Below are positions 1 to 6,900 of a stretch of DNA of 8,964 nucleotides, in pieces. The translations under genes and the position numbers were made by a program. The stretch lies in the NCBI GenBank assembly GCA_041623895.1, contig JBFJVZ010000336.1, forward strand, positions 1-8,964, written 5' to 3'. The stretch is from JBFJVZ01 sp041623895 (GTDB taxonomy: Bacteria > Planctomycetota > Planctomycetia > Pirellulales > Pirellulaceae). The notes below the pieces were generated by a model. The model worked only from the letters and a program-made list of their open reading frames with translations, did no database searches and was not told where the DNA came from. Numbering within the stretch: the stretch's first letter is position 1; every line of letters begins with the position of its first letter.

Positions 1-617
1 CCGGCAGCAGGAGTCAAGCGTGCCTCGAAGGATGCCACCATTGGTTCGCGATACATTCGCTGGTGGCTATCGTGAACCACGTAAGCGCTGTTTTGGACCA
101 ATTTAACGCGGGAATCATCCCACACGAACGCATAGGACTCGGTGTAATGCTCGTCGCCAATCGGTTCGCTGATCGTCGCCGCATAGTGTCCGCCCGAGGC
201 GTTGAGCAGATCAATCAGCCGGCGGATCGGCGTGCCGTCTGCGCCGCGAACTTCTTGAATGGCGACCAGATCAAAGTTGGAGATGACCTGGGCGATTGTC
301 CCCATCACGTCGACGCCTTCGACTTGCCGCGTCGACGATTTCTTGTCGCCAAACGTTTGAATGTTGAAAGTGGCAATGCGAATCAGATCGGCTGGTCGCT
401 CCGCGGCAGGTTGCAGCGTCACCGGCTGCACATCAACGACCGTATCGGAATCACCAAAACTGTCGAGCGCTGAGAAGTCGATTTTTCCAGTGACCACGAA
501 GTAAACTGCGGCCACCAACATTGCCGTCGTCATTCCCGGGCCAAACCAACGCAGAATAGGAACACGATTGGCGAACGACCCGTTGGATCGACGTCGTCGA
601 CTGGACAATAACCCCAT
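1..617 (-). CDS. Membrane-anchored DNase I-like endonuclease (endonuclease/exonuclease/phosphatase superfamily), cut by the left edge
   Basis: The first 205 residues are visible and the C-terminus lies beyond the window. An Arg-rich N-terminus (residues 7-10) precedes one hydrophobic span at about 29-43, which suggests a signal anchor with the nuclease domain outside the cytoplasm. The domain begins near residue 79 and resembles animal DNase I closely: IATFNIQTFG at 81-90 (Asn85 matches DNase I Asn7), LVAIQEVRG at 117-125 (Glu122 matches metal-binding Glu39), SEPIGDEHYTESYAFVW at 150-166 (Glu160 matches Glu78) and YREPMV at 189-194. Gln87 stands where DNase I has the DNA-contacting Arg9. The later catalytic His and Asp residues are outside the window, so activity cannot be judged. 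The ATG at 617 is chosen because a GGAGG ribosome site lies 5 bases upstream. The family cleaves phosphodiester bonds using a divalent metal; DNA as the substrate is inferred. The gene is transcribed away from the dioxygenase gene. Confidence 0.87.
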   Translation of the reverse strand, partial: MGLLSSRRRRSNGSFANRVPILRWFGPGMTTAMLVAAVYFVVTGKIDFSALDSFGDSDTVVDVQPVTLQPAAERPADLIRIATFNIQTFGDKKSSTRQVEGVDVMGTIAQVISNFDLVAIQEVRGADGTPIRRLIDLLNASGGHYAATISEPIGDEHYTESYAFVWDDSRVKLVQNSAYVVHDSHQRMYREPMVASFEARLTPAA

Positions 618-622
618 CTTGG

Positions 623-627
623 CCTCC
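623..627 (-). promoter_or_regulatory. Ribosome binding site of the DNase I-like gene
   Basis: On the minus strand GGAGG stands 5 bases before the ATG at 617. It is the strongest Shine-Dalgarno match in the window and fixes the start of this gene. Confidence 0.7.
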
Positions 628-644
628 GTGCCGGATGAGTGGGT

Positions 645-750
645 TCGTTACATGCATGACTCCGAGAGTCAGGAGACACTTGCCAATACGGCCTCTCGGG
701 TGCTTCGCACCTTTGGTTCCTGACCCTTTTTGCCATCGCCCTGCCAATAC
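645..750. repeat. Repeat-dense intergenic element with nested inverted repeats and a direct repeat
   Basis: Several short exact repeats are packed into about 100 bp between two divergent genes. TGACTC (657-662) and GAGTCA (666-671) form a hairpin with a 3-base loop. GGTGC (699-703) and GCACC (707-711) form another hairpin with a 3-base loop. CCGAGAG (662-668) is the inverse complement of CTCTCGG (693-699). GTCAGGA (668-674) is the inverse complement of TCCTGAC (718-724), which is followed two bases later by five T. TGCCAATAC occurs as a direct repeat at 681-689 and 742-750. Some of these pairings exclude one another, so alternative folds are possible. Likely identities are a dispersed intergenic repeat of the REP type, or the DNA of a structured RNA. 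I believe similar sequence recurs in Rhodopirellula genomes but cannot confirm it here. Confidence 0.5.
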
Positions 751-770
751 CGCATTCGCGCGGCTACAAT
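741..770 (+). promoter_or_regulatory. Possible sigma70-type promoter of the dioxygenase gene
   Basis: A -10-like TACAAT at 765-770 (5 of 6 to consensus) lies 18 bases after a -35-like CTGCCA at 741-746 (4 of 6). This would give a leader of roughly 90 bases before the ATG at 866. The -35 box overlaps the second copy of the TGCCAATAC repeat. Planctomycete promoters are poorly defined, so this is a pattern match only. Confidence 0.25.
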
Positions 771-865
771 CGGGCGAGAGTCATTGAGGTACGAAACAAG
801 GGCGTTTCACGACAACCCCAAACGTCTTCGTCCCGCGTTTTCTAACGTGAAACATCGCAAAAAGA

Positions 866-1702
866 ATGCAACAACCAACCGATTTCGACATCATCCCAAA
901 CCGTGAATCGATCGCGACGGTCGAGCGAGATATCCGCTTCTTTCCCAGCACGACACAGTCGCCGGGGACGTTGACAGCAGAAGATATTGAGACGTGGAAT
1001 CGCGACGGGTATCTCGGCCCACTGGATGTGTATGACGGCGATGCGATTGCTGGTATTCGGCAATATTTTGACCGTTTGCTAGCCGAAGCTCTTGCCCAAG
1101 GGCATGATAGCTATTCCATTAGCAGCGCCCATTTGAAACATTCCCGCGTCTATGACATGCTGACTGACAAACGAATCGTTGGCTACATACGGGACATCCT
1201 TGGCGAAGACGTTGTCGGATGGGGCTCCCACTTCTTCTGCAAACTTCCCGGGGACGGCAAACGGGTCGACTGGCATCAAGACTGTAGTTACTGGCCGTTG
1301 ACGCCGACCAAGGCGGTCACCGTTTGGCTGGCGATCGACGACGCGGATCAAGAAAACGGCTGTATGGAAGTCTTTACCGGCTCGCACACTTACGGCTTGA
1401 TCGACTTTGACACCAGTGATCAAGCCAAGGGAAACGTCTTGGATCAATCTGTCCGTAATCCGGAAAAGTATGGCCAGCTGATGTGCACGCCGCTGCAAGC
1501 CGGTCAGATCTCGATCCACAGCGATTTGCTGCTGCACGGATCGGCACCCAACGATAGTCATCGGCGTCGCTGCGGATTAACGCTCCGCTATTGCCCCAGT
1601 GACGTGCTGGCCTACCTGGGATGGAATCAAAAAGGCGTTGTCGTCTGCGGCCAAGCCGATCCGTCACTGTGGCCCGGGGCAAAGCGGCCCGACACGGAAT
1701 GA
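866..1702 (+). CDS. Phytanoyl-CoA dioxygenase (PhyH) family non-haem iron oxygenase
   Basis: The predicted protein has 278 residues, a normal length for the PhyH family of Fe(II)/2-oxoglutarate-dependent oxygenases. The iron-binding facial triad is visible: His137 and Asp139 in VDWHQDCSYWPL, and His224 in SIHSDLLLHGSAPN. Arg235 or a neighbouring arginine in SHRRRCGLTLRY is the likely 2-oxoglutarate anchor. VTVWLAIDDAD followed by NGCMEVFTGSH is the typical family core between the metal motifs. Because Asp139 is kept, a hydroxylase is more likely than a SyrB2-type halogenase, in which this position is Ala or Gly. No signal peptide is seen, so the enzyme is probably cytoplasmic. The substrate cannot be told: the family acts on acyl-CoAs, ectoine and many secondary metabolites. 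The start at 866 has only a weak purine-rich stretch upstream (AAAAAGA) but is the first ATG of the frame and gives the usual TAEDIETWNRDGYL opening at about 36-50. The gene is divergent from the nuclease gene and 112 bp ahead of the preferred metF start. Confidence 0.88.
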   Translation: MQQPTDFDIIPNRESIATVERDIRFFPSTTQSPGTLTAEDIETWNRDGYLGPLDVYDGDAIAGIRQYFDRLLAEALAQGHDSYSISSAHLKHSRVYDMLTDKRIVGYIRDILGEDVVGWGSHFFCKLPGDGKRVDWHQDCSYWPLTPTKAVTVWLAIDDADQENGCMEVFTGSHTYGLIDFDTSDQAKGNVLDQSVRNPEKYGQLMCTPLQAGQISIHSDLLLHGSAPNDSHRRRCGLTLRYCPSDVLAYLGWNQKGVVVCGQADPSLWPGAKRPDTE

Positions 1703-1804
1703 TGACCAGAATCGACGCCGAACTACAATATTGGTAGGTGACGGTTCGTAGTATCGGTCGATGGCCAGAATTGTCCGCCTGATGACGGGACTACAAACAC
1801 AACT

Positions 1805-1808
1805 AGGA
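1805..1808 (+). promoter_or_regulatory. Ribosome binding site that favours the internal metF start
   Basis: AGGA lies 6 bases before the ATG at 1815. No comparable site precedes the in-frame ATG at 1761, where the nearest purine-rich stretch (TAGGTGA) is about 20 bases away. Confidence 0.5.
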
Positions 1809-1814
1809 CAATCG

Positions 1815-2693
1815 ATGAGTCTTGCTGAACACTTTTCCGGATCGCGTGTGGCGATATCCTTCGAGCTATTCCCGCCGAAAACGGAGAAAGGAAGGGAGGC
1901 ACTTTACAAGAACGTGGCGCGGTTGAGCGAGTTCAAGCCGAACTTTTTCACTTGCACTTATGGTGCGGGCGGATCCACACAAGGCACGACCTTGGAAGTC
2001 GTCCAAAAAGTCAAGCAAATCACCGGCTTGCCTGTCGCTTCGCACCTGACCTGTGTCGGTGCCACGGTTGACCAGTTGAAGCAGTACCTGGCCGAAGCCA
2101 AACGCCGCGGGACCGATTACATCGTCGCCTTGCGGGGCGACCCGCCCAAGGGCAGTGATAAATTCGAGGCAGTTGCGGGCGGGCTGCGATATGCCAACGA
2201 ACTGGTCACCTTAATCCGCGAAGCATTCGCCGATGATTTTGGCATCGCCGTTGCCGGTTATCCCGAAGTTCACCAAGAAGCACCGGACGCGCAAACCGAT
2301 CTGGACAATCTAAAGCGAAAGGTGGATGCCGGCGCCGACATCATCATTACCCAGCTGTTTTACGACAACAACGACTTTTATCGGTTTCGTGATCGCTGCC
2401 AGGCCGCAGGGATCGACGTTCCGATCGTTCCGGGAATCCTACCCGTCACGAATTTCAAACAGGCGCAGCGAATCGCGGCAATGTGCAAGGCCAGGATTCC
2501 CGGCGAACTGGAACGAGCGATGAATGAAAGCGAAGACAGTGACTATCAGTTCAAGATCGGAGTTGATCACGCGCGGATGCAAACGATCGACTTGACTGAG
2601 AACAACGTACCGGGAATCCACTACTACGTGCTAAACAAGAGCGACGCGGCGGAACGACTGCTGGATGGACTGCAGCTGGGTGTGGATCGTTGA
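1815..2693 (+). CDS. metF: 5,10-methylenetetrahydrofolate reductase
   Basis: MetF is an FAD-dependent TIM-barrel enzyme that reduces 5,10-methylenetetrahydrofolate to 5-methyltetrahydrofolate, the methyl donor for methionine synthesis, in the cytoplasm. From the start at 1815 the protein has 292 residues, close to the 296 of E. coli MetF. Family signatures run in order: SFELFPPKT at 15-23, with Glu17 matching catalytic Glu28 of E. coli; TYGAGGST at 48-55; HLTCVGAT at 77-84; IVALRGDPP at 103-111, with Asp109 matching Asp120; AGYPEVHQEA; NLKRKVDAGAD; RFRDRCQAAGID; and VPGILPVTNFKQAQ. An in-frame ATG at 1761 would add 18 residues unlike any part of the family, and it lacks a ribosome site, so 1815 is preferred. 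The barrel looks complete and no key residue is missing. No S-adenosylmethionine riboswitch is visible upstream. The TGA stop abuts the stop of the converging downstream gene with no base between them. Confidence 0.96.
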   Translation: MSLAEHFSGSRVAISFELFPPKTEKGREALYKNVARLSEFKPNFFTCTYGAGGSTQGTTLEVVQKVKQITGLPVASHLTCVGATVDQLKQYLAEAKRRGTDYIVALRGDPPKGSDKFEAVAGGLRYANELVTLIREAFADDFGIAVAGYPEVHQEAPDAQTDLDNLKRKVDAGADIIITQLFYDNNDFYRFRDRCQAAGIDVPIVPGILPVTNFKQAQRIAAMCKARIPGELERAMNESEDSDYQFKIGVDHARMQTIDLTENNVPGIHYYVLNKSDAAERLLDGLQLGVDR

Positions 2694-3644
2694 TTAGTTG
2701 GTGGTCAGATCCCAGGCATCCAGCCAGGTGGTCTTCTTGGCCTGCATGCCGAATTCTTCTTCCAGGCGATCCGCCATGTCGGGCAAGTGGCCGGCGCCGT
2801 AAAAGACTGCGACCTTCTTTTTACCCGCATCCAGTTCTTCTTTCAGGATCTTAAAGGCCTTAGCGTTGCGGCCTTTGATCAGCGTATTCTCACCGTTGGC
2901 ATCGTCGATACCCGCTGTCACCAATTCGATGTCTACCAATTGCCGGGCCATCACTTGCTTCATTTTCTTGGATCGATCGTTGCTGAAGATTGCCAACAGC
3001 AGACCGGCGTCCCCGCCCGTGGATGCTTGTGATGCCAAGCCTGCACCCATCATCCGCGCGGCCATCTTCCAAATACTGTCCCCGCGACGGGCAAAATCTT
3101 TGACGAATTCATCGGGGCTCATGTCGGCGTGGCGAAAATTCTTGGCCATGTAATCGATCAGCTCCAATTGGTATTCCAAATTCAGCATGTCTTTCATGCC
3201 GGATTGCATTGACGCTAAGACCGATCGCCTTTTTTCCAGATCTTCCGGTCGGATCCTCGTTCCATCGGGAGCGACTAGCTCGTACAAGACCGTGTCGTAT
3301 TTGGCGAGCCGATCATTCAGATCGACGTAGTAGTCTCGTTGGCCGATGTGAACCACGCCCACTAAATCAACCACCTGCCCCTGGTACCTGGTTCCCTTGT
3401 TGCCGCGAAAGCGAGCAATCGCGGTCTGCAAGGCGATCGGTTTGCCTTCGTCGGATTTGTGCACGCGCAGATAAAGCGGATCACTTGCTTCTTCGCTTTG
3501 TGCATCGGCGATTGCTTGGGTTGCCGGTTTTTCCTTGACCGCCTCTTTGGCCGCCGGTGGTTCGGCAACCGCGGTCTGGGCGAACGTACAAACGGCATCA
3601 AACGTGAATGCCAAGAAAGCCATCACGAAGAGAATCAGACGCAT
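2694..3644 (-). CDS. Secreted TraB/PrgY/TIKI-like family protein (GxxH motifs)
   Basis: The product has 316 residues. Residues 1-23 form a signal peptide with a hydrophobic core (LILFVMAFLAFTF) ending near CTFAQ or AVA-EP, followed by an Ala/Glu/Lys/Pro-rich linker to about residue 54. The folded domain carries the hallmarks of the TraB/PrgY/GumN/TIKI superfamily: GVVHIG at 96-101 (first GxxH, His99), YELVAPDG with Glu122, a conserved-type Arg260-Asn261 pair in LIKGRNAKAF, and FYGAGHLPDMADRL with the second GxxH (Gly283-His286). In animal TIKI proteins these motifs bind metal for proteolysis; in PrgY and TraB the role is pheromone shutdown. Metal-dependent peptidase activity here is therefore only an inference. 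Export is predicted, so it should act in the periplasm or at the envelope. The ATG at 3644 is chosen because it gives a complete signal peptide; an AAGG sits about 10 bases upstream. The gene converges on metF and diverges from the giant membrane protein gene. Confidence 0.8.
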   Translation of the reverse strand: MRLILFVMAFLAFTFDAVCTFAQTAVAEPPAAKEAVKEKPATQAIADAQSEEASDPLYLRVHKSDEGKPIALQTAIARFRGNKGTRYQGQVVDLVGVVHIGQRDYYVDLNDRLAKYDTVLYELVAPDGTRIRPEDLEKRRSVLASMQSGMKDMLNLEYQLELIDYMAKNFRHADMSPDEFVKDFARRGDSIWKMAARMMGAGLASQASTGGDAGLLLAIFSNDRSKKMKQVMARQLVDIELVTAGIDDANGENTLIKGRNAKAFKILKEELDAGKKKVAVFYGAGHLPDMADRLEEEFGMQAKKTTWLDAWDLTTN

Positions 3645-3969
3645 CAGAGGTGACCTTGTAGTTACTTAGTTTTCTGCGAAAGGGACCGCAAAGCAGGGTG
3701 ATCGATTCGATTAGTTAAAGGATAGGGTGTGCCCCCTGCTTGGACAACTTCCAAATCCCGAGCTGCTTGCCGCAGCTGTGGTTGGATATTTCCGCGAGGG
3801 AGGAAGAATCCGCCTTGGCGTGGTTCCCGATAACGAGCCGCGGTCTTTCAGGCAGTTGATGGGCGGTGGCGCGCAGAAATACCGGAAAAATGGGCTCTTT
3901 TTCCCCACTGGCGGCATGGGCGGTGCAATGATTGAAGCTGCGTTTGCCCGCATCCAACCGAGAGTCCGC
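3645..3969. other. Divergent intergenic region with a small hairpin and uncertain start of the right-hand gene
   Basis: This 325-bp stretch separates two divergent genes and must hold promoters for both, but I see no convincing -35/-10 pair. AGCTGC (3761-3766) and GCAGCT (3772-3777) form a 6-bp stem with a 5-base loop, flanked by further pairing between CC (3757-3758) and GG (3780-3781) and between CCAA (3751-3754) and TTGG (3782-3785). The frame of the downstream giant gene is open from 3715, after the stop at 3712-3714. In-frame candidate starts are GTG 3727 (AAGGA 4 bases before), ATG 3859 (AGG 6 bases before), ATG 3916 and ATG 3928. The right part of this region may therefore be coding. 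The peptide from this stretch matches nothing I recognise. Confidence 0.45.
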
Positions 3970-6900
3970 ATGCTAGTTTACGCGTTTTTTCTGCTGCTTT
4001 GGTTGTTGACCACGATGTTGGGCGTGTGGGTGGTTGTGCGGCTCATGCAGGTTGGTCCGTCCCAGGATGAGCCGCCGTTCGACTTGGCCAAAGACATCCG
4101 GGCTGCCAGTCGAGTCCTGAATAGGCTGGAAAATCAGGGCCTCATTGATCGCGAGCAATCGCAGCAGTGGCGCAACCAGCTGATCGCGTTGTCCCGCAGG
4201 GACACACAAGTGTCCCCGAATCGGTTGCCCGCAATGACGACCGACGAAGATGTCATCGTTGCCGAGCTTGTTGAGGACGACACTCCGTCGCGTGTCGATT
4301 CACCCGGCGCAGCAGTCCCGTCACCCGGCGCAGCAGTCCCGTCTGGCATCCAACCTGCCGAATCGCCGATCACGCGCCCGCGGCAGGAAGAGAAAGATTG
4401 GTTGGCCGGCGCCCAGAATCAGCCACAACCAGCAGCCGAGTCCGCCGCCGCCCCTCAATTCGACCAACATCTGGCCGCCACGGTAAAGCCAGAACCATCG
4501 TTATCGATGTCGGAAGTGATCACATCTTTCCTGGCCGCTCACAACATTCGCTGGGGCGAACTGGTAGCGGGAATGTTGATTGTCATCTGTTCGATCGGCT
4601 TGGTGATCAGCCTTTGGAACACGTTGATGGAAACCCATCGTGTCGTACCATCACTTATTTTTTTGGCAGCCAATACTGCCATTTTTTCTGCCGGGCTGTA
4701 CACGCTTTCGCGTTGGCGATTGCGGGATACCAGCCGTGCAGTGCTGATCATTGCCAGTCTGCTGGTGCCGCTTAGCGTTCTGGCTGGATTGGCGACCGCG
4801 GGCACCGGGTCCGAAGCGGTCTCGCTGAACGATCCGATCACGGTCGTTTCGATTGTTGGTATCGGCGGCGTCTACTTTTGTCTGCTTTGGCTGGGTAGCC
4901 GAGCGCTGGTCGGCAAACGTGATGCGGGAGCGATGCTGCTAAGCGTCGGTGGGCCGGCTGCGATGTTACCGCTGTTGCCGGCAGCGATCCGCACGTTTGG
5001 CGCATCAGCTGCGTTCCTGGTTGCGGGAGGTTCCTTCGCATTGACTGCGGCCTTGTCATGGGTCGTCTTACAAAGTCACCAGACTCAGCGACGTGTGCTG
5101 GGAACAGCAACCGGGCGGCATCGGTTGTTAATCATGTCGGTCGGCAGCTTCGCATTTTCGGTATTGATTGCCAACGTTGCCTTCACGATGCCCGAACATC
5201 CGCATCAACTATTGCGAATCGCGATCGCTGCCATTCCCGGCTTGATCGCGTTATCCGCAACCGGAGGCACGCTGAGCCATTCGCGGCGGAGTCCTAACCT
5301 GGCTTTGACGGGTACCGTGATTTCAATTCTGGCAGCAGCGGCAAGTTTCCTGGTCTTGCCGCCGGCATTGGTCGGAGCGGATTGGTTGTGGGCTTGGGCG
5401 GGCACGCTGTGTGGATCCGCATTGTTGGCGGCATGGGCATTCCGACAGCCGCAGTGGCTGCCGATTGCGACGTTGGCCGCGGGATTGGGCTTGTTGATGT
5501 GGTCACCGGTTTATCTTCAAGGGGTCACCTGGCAGGAGCTGCCCTTGTGGAAACGGTTCGTGGGTGGCGAGGCGATGTTGGTGGCGCTGGCTGTCGGCGG
5601 AACATCACTTTTGGCGAGCCGATTTCTGCGACGATCCGATTATCGAAATCCATTGCAGCTTGCCGGATTCGGTTGGATCGCGTTTTCGCTGTTGATCGCG
5701 ACGATCCTTTCGGTATCGCCCCTGCAGTGGCTAGGCTCGGTTCCGGCGTGGGTGGTCACTGCGTTATTGGTAGCAGCGGCGACTGTCAGCATGCTGGGAG
5801 CGCCGACTGAGCTGGTTTCCAAGTACAGTGGCTGGGCAGCGGTTCCGCTCTGGTTATCGATTCTGCGTCCTGTGACGTTGGGATTGCCGTTGGCTGCACC
5901 CCGCGTTTGGATGATGACAACGCTCGCGATCGCGGCAACTTTACTGCTGGCGAGTGTCTTGGCGCGGATGAAAGGCATTACCTCTTTCTTCTTGGCAGGG
6001 CGGCCGAGAACAAGACCAACCATTGATTATTGGCTTCGTCTGTCAGCAGCCATGTCAATCGTCGCAGCGGTCATCGCGGGCATTTTTGTGTCGCACGATT
6101 GGGTGGATGCCGCGACGGCGCTGGCGGCGAGCACCCTGCTGTTATGGGTGGTTGGACTCGCGAGTCAACAAGTCGTCTGGATCCAAGTTGCACAAATCAC
6201 ATCGTTGGGCGCCGCAGTCGTTGTCGGTTGGGGACGGTTCCGGCCATCATTGTTGTCGCTGGAAAGTTGGCAAACGGGAATCGCACCTTGGGGTTGGGCG
6301 ATCTTGCTGGCGCTCGTGGCGCTGATATGGTTAGGAGTGCGTGAGTTGTGCCTGCTTGTGACGGGAAGAACGGACAACGAAAGTTGGGTATCTCGATTCG
6401 CGATTTACCGGGACAACGACGCATCCCCGGCTAAGCTGTTGGAGTGGCCGCTGACACTTGCTGCGCTGCTGACGATCTTGGGCGTGGCGGTCGAATCATT
6501 TGTCGCTTTGGCGGCCGGTGTCTTCGACAACGCAATCCTAACGCTTGAGCCAACGCTGGGGTTACCACTGCTGGCCGTATCCGGTGTGAGTGCGGCGATG
6601 ATGTTGGCCAGGCGTCAGCTGCCGAAAACACACCAAGATCATTGGGGCTGGGCGGCGGTGACCGGTGTCGTTTCCGTGCTGGTGTGGAGCGGCAGCCTGT
6701 TGGCGATCTGGTTGTTGGAAGACCCTGCAGAGCGGCTGGTCTTGGGCACGACCGTGATTGCCTTGGCTTGCTGTGGTTTGGATTATTGGATCCGAACGAA
6801 CAGGCAACTTGCGGATCTGGTTGGCCAGTTGTTCGGATCAGTCGTTGGTGCTTCACTAATCGGTGTTTCGTCCTTGGTTCTGCTTGCCACCGGCTGGTGG

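Noticed and set aside
451..747. Leftward 98-codon open frame across the nuclease start and the repeat-rich region
   Set aside because: It runs out of frame over the well-supported nuclease gene and through the hairpin repeats. It is best read as a shadow frame and a translated repeat, though similar small hypothetical proteins may have been annotated in relatives.
1079..1561. Leftward 160-codon open frame opposite the dioxygenase gene
   Set aside because: It lies wholly antisense to a gene with intact catalytic motifs and has no recognisable domain.
1761..1814. Upstream in-frame ATG that would lengthen MetF by 18 residues
   Set aside because: The added residues match no part of the MetF family and there is no ribosome site, whereas the ATG at 1815 has AGGA 6 bases upstream and gives a normal family length.
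1703..1814. Possible riboswitch or promoter ahead of metF
   Set aside because: The 112 bp are too short and lack the helices of a SAM or cobalamin riboswitch. A TACAAT at 1724-1729 resembles a -10 box but has no acceptable -35 partner.
3900..3945. CACTGGCGGCATGGGCGG motif considered as part of a cobalamin riboswitch
   Set aside because: The order and spacing do not match the B12-box elements on either strand.
3711..3971. Leftward open frames of 80-86 codons in the divergent intergenic region
   Set aside because: Two overlapping frames are open on the same strand, neither has a recognisable domain or ribosome site, and both overlap the hairpin. Chance openness at this GC is more likely.
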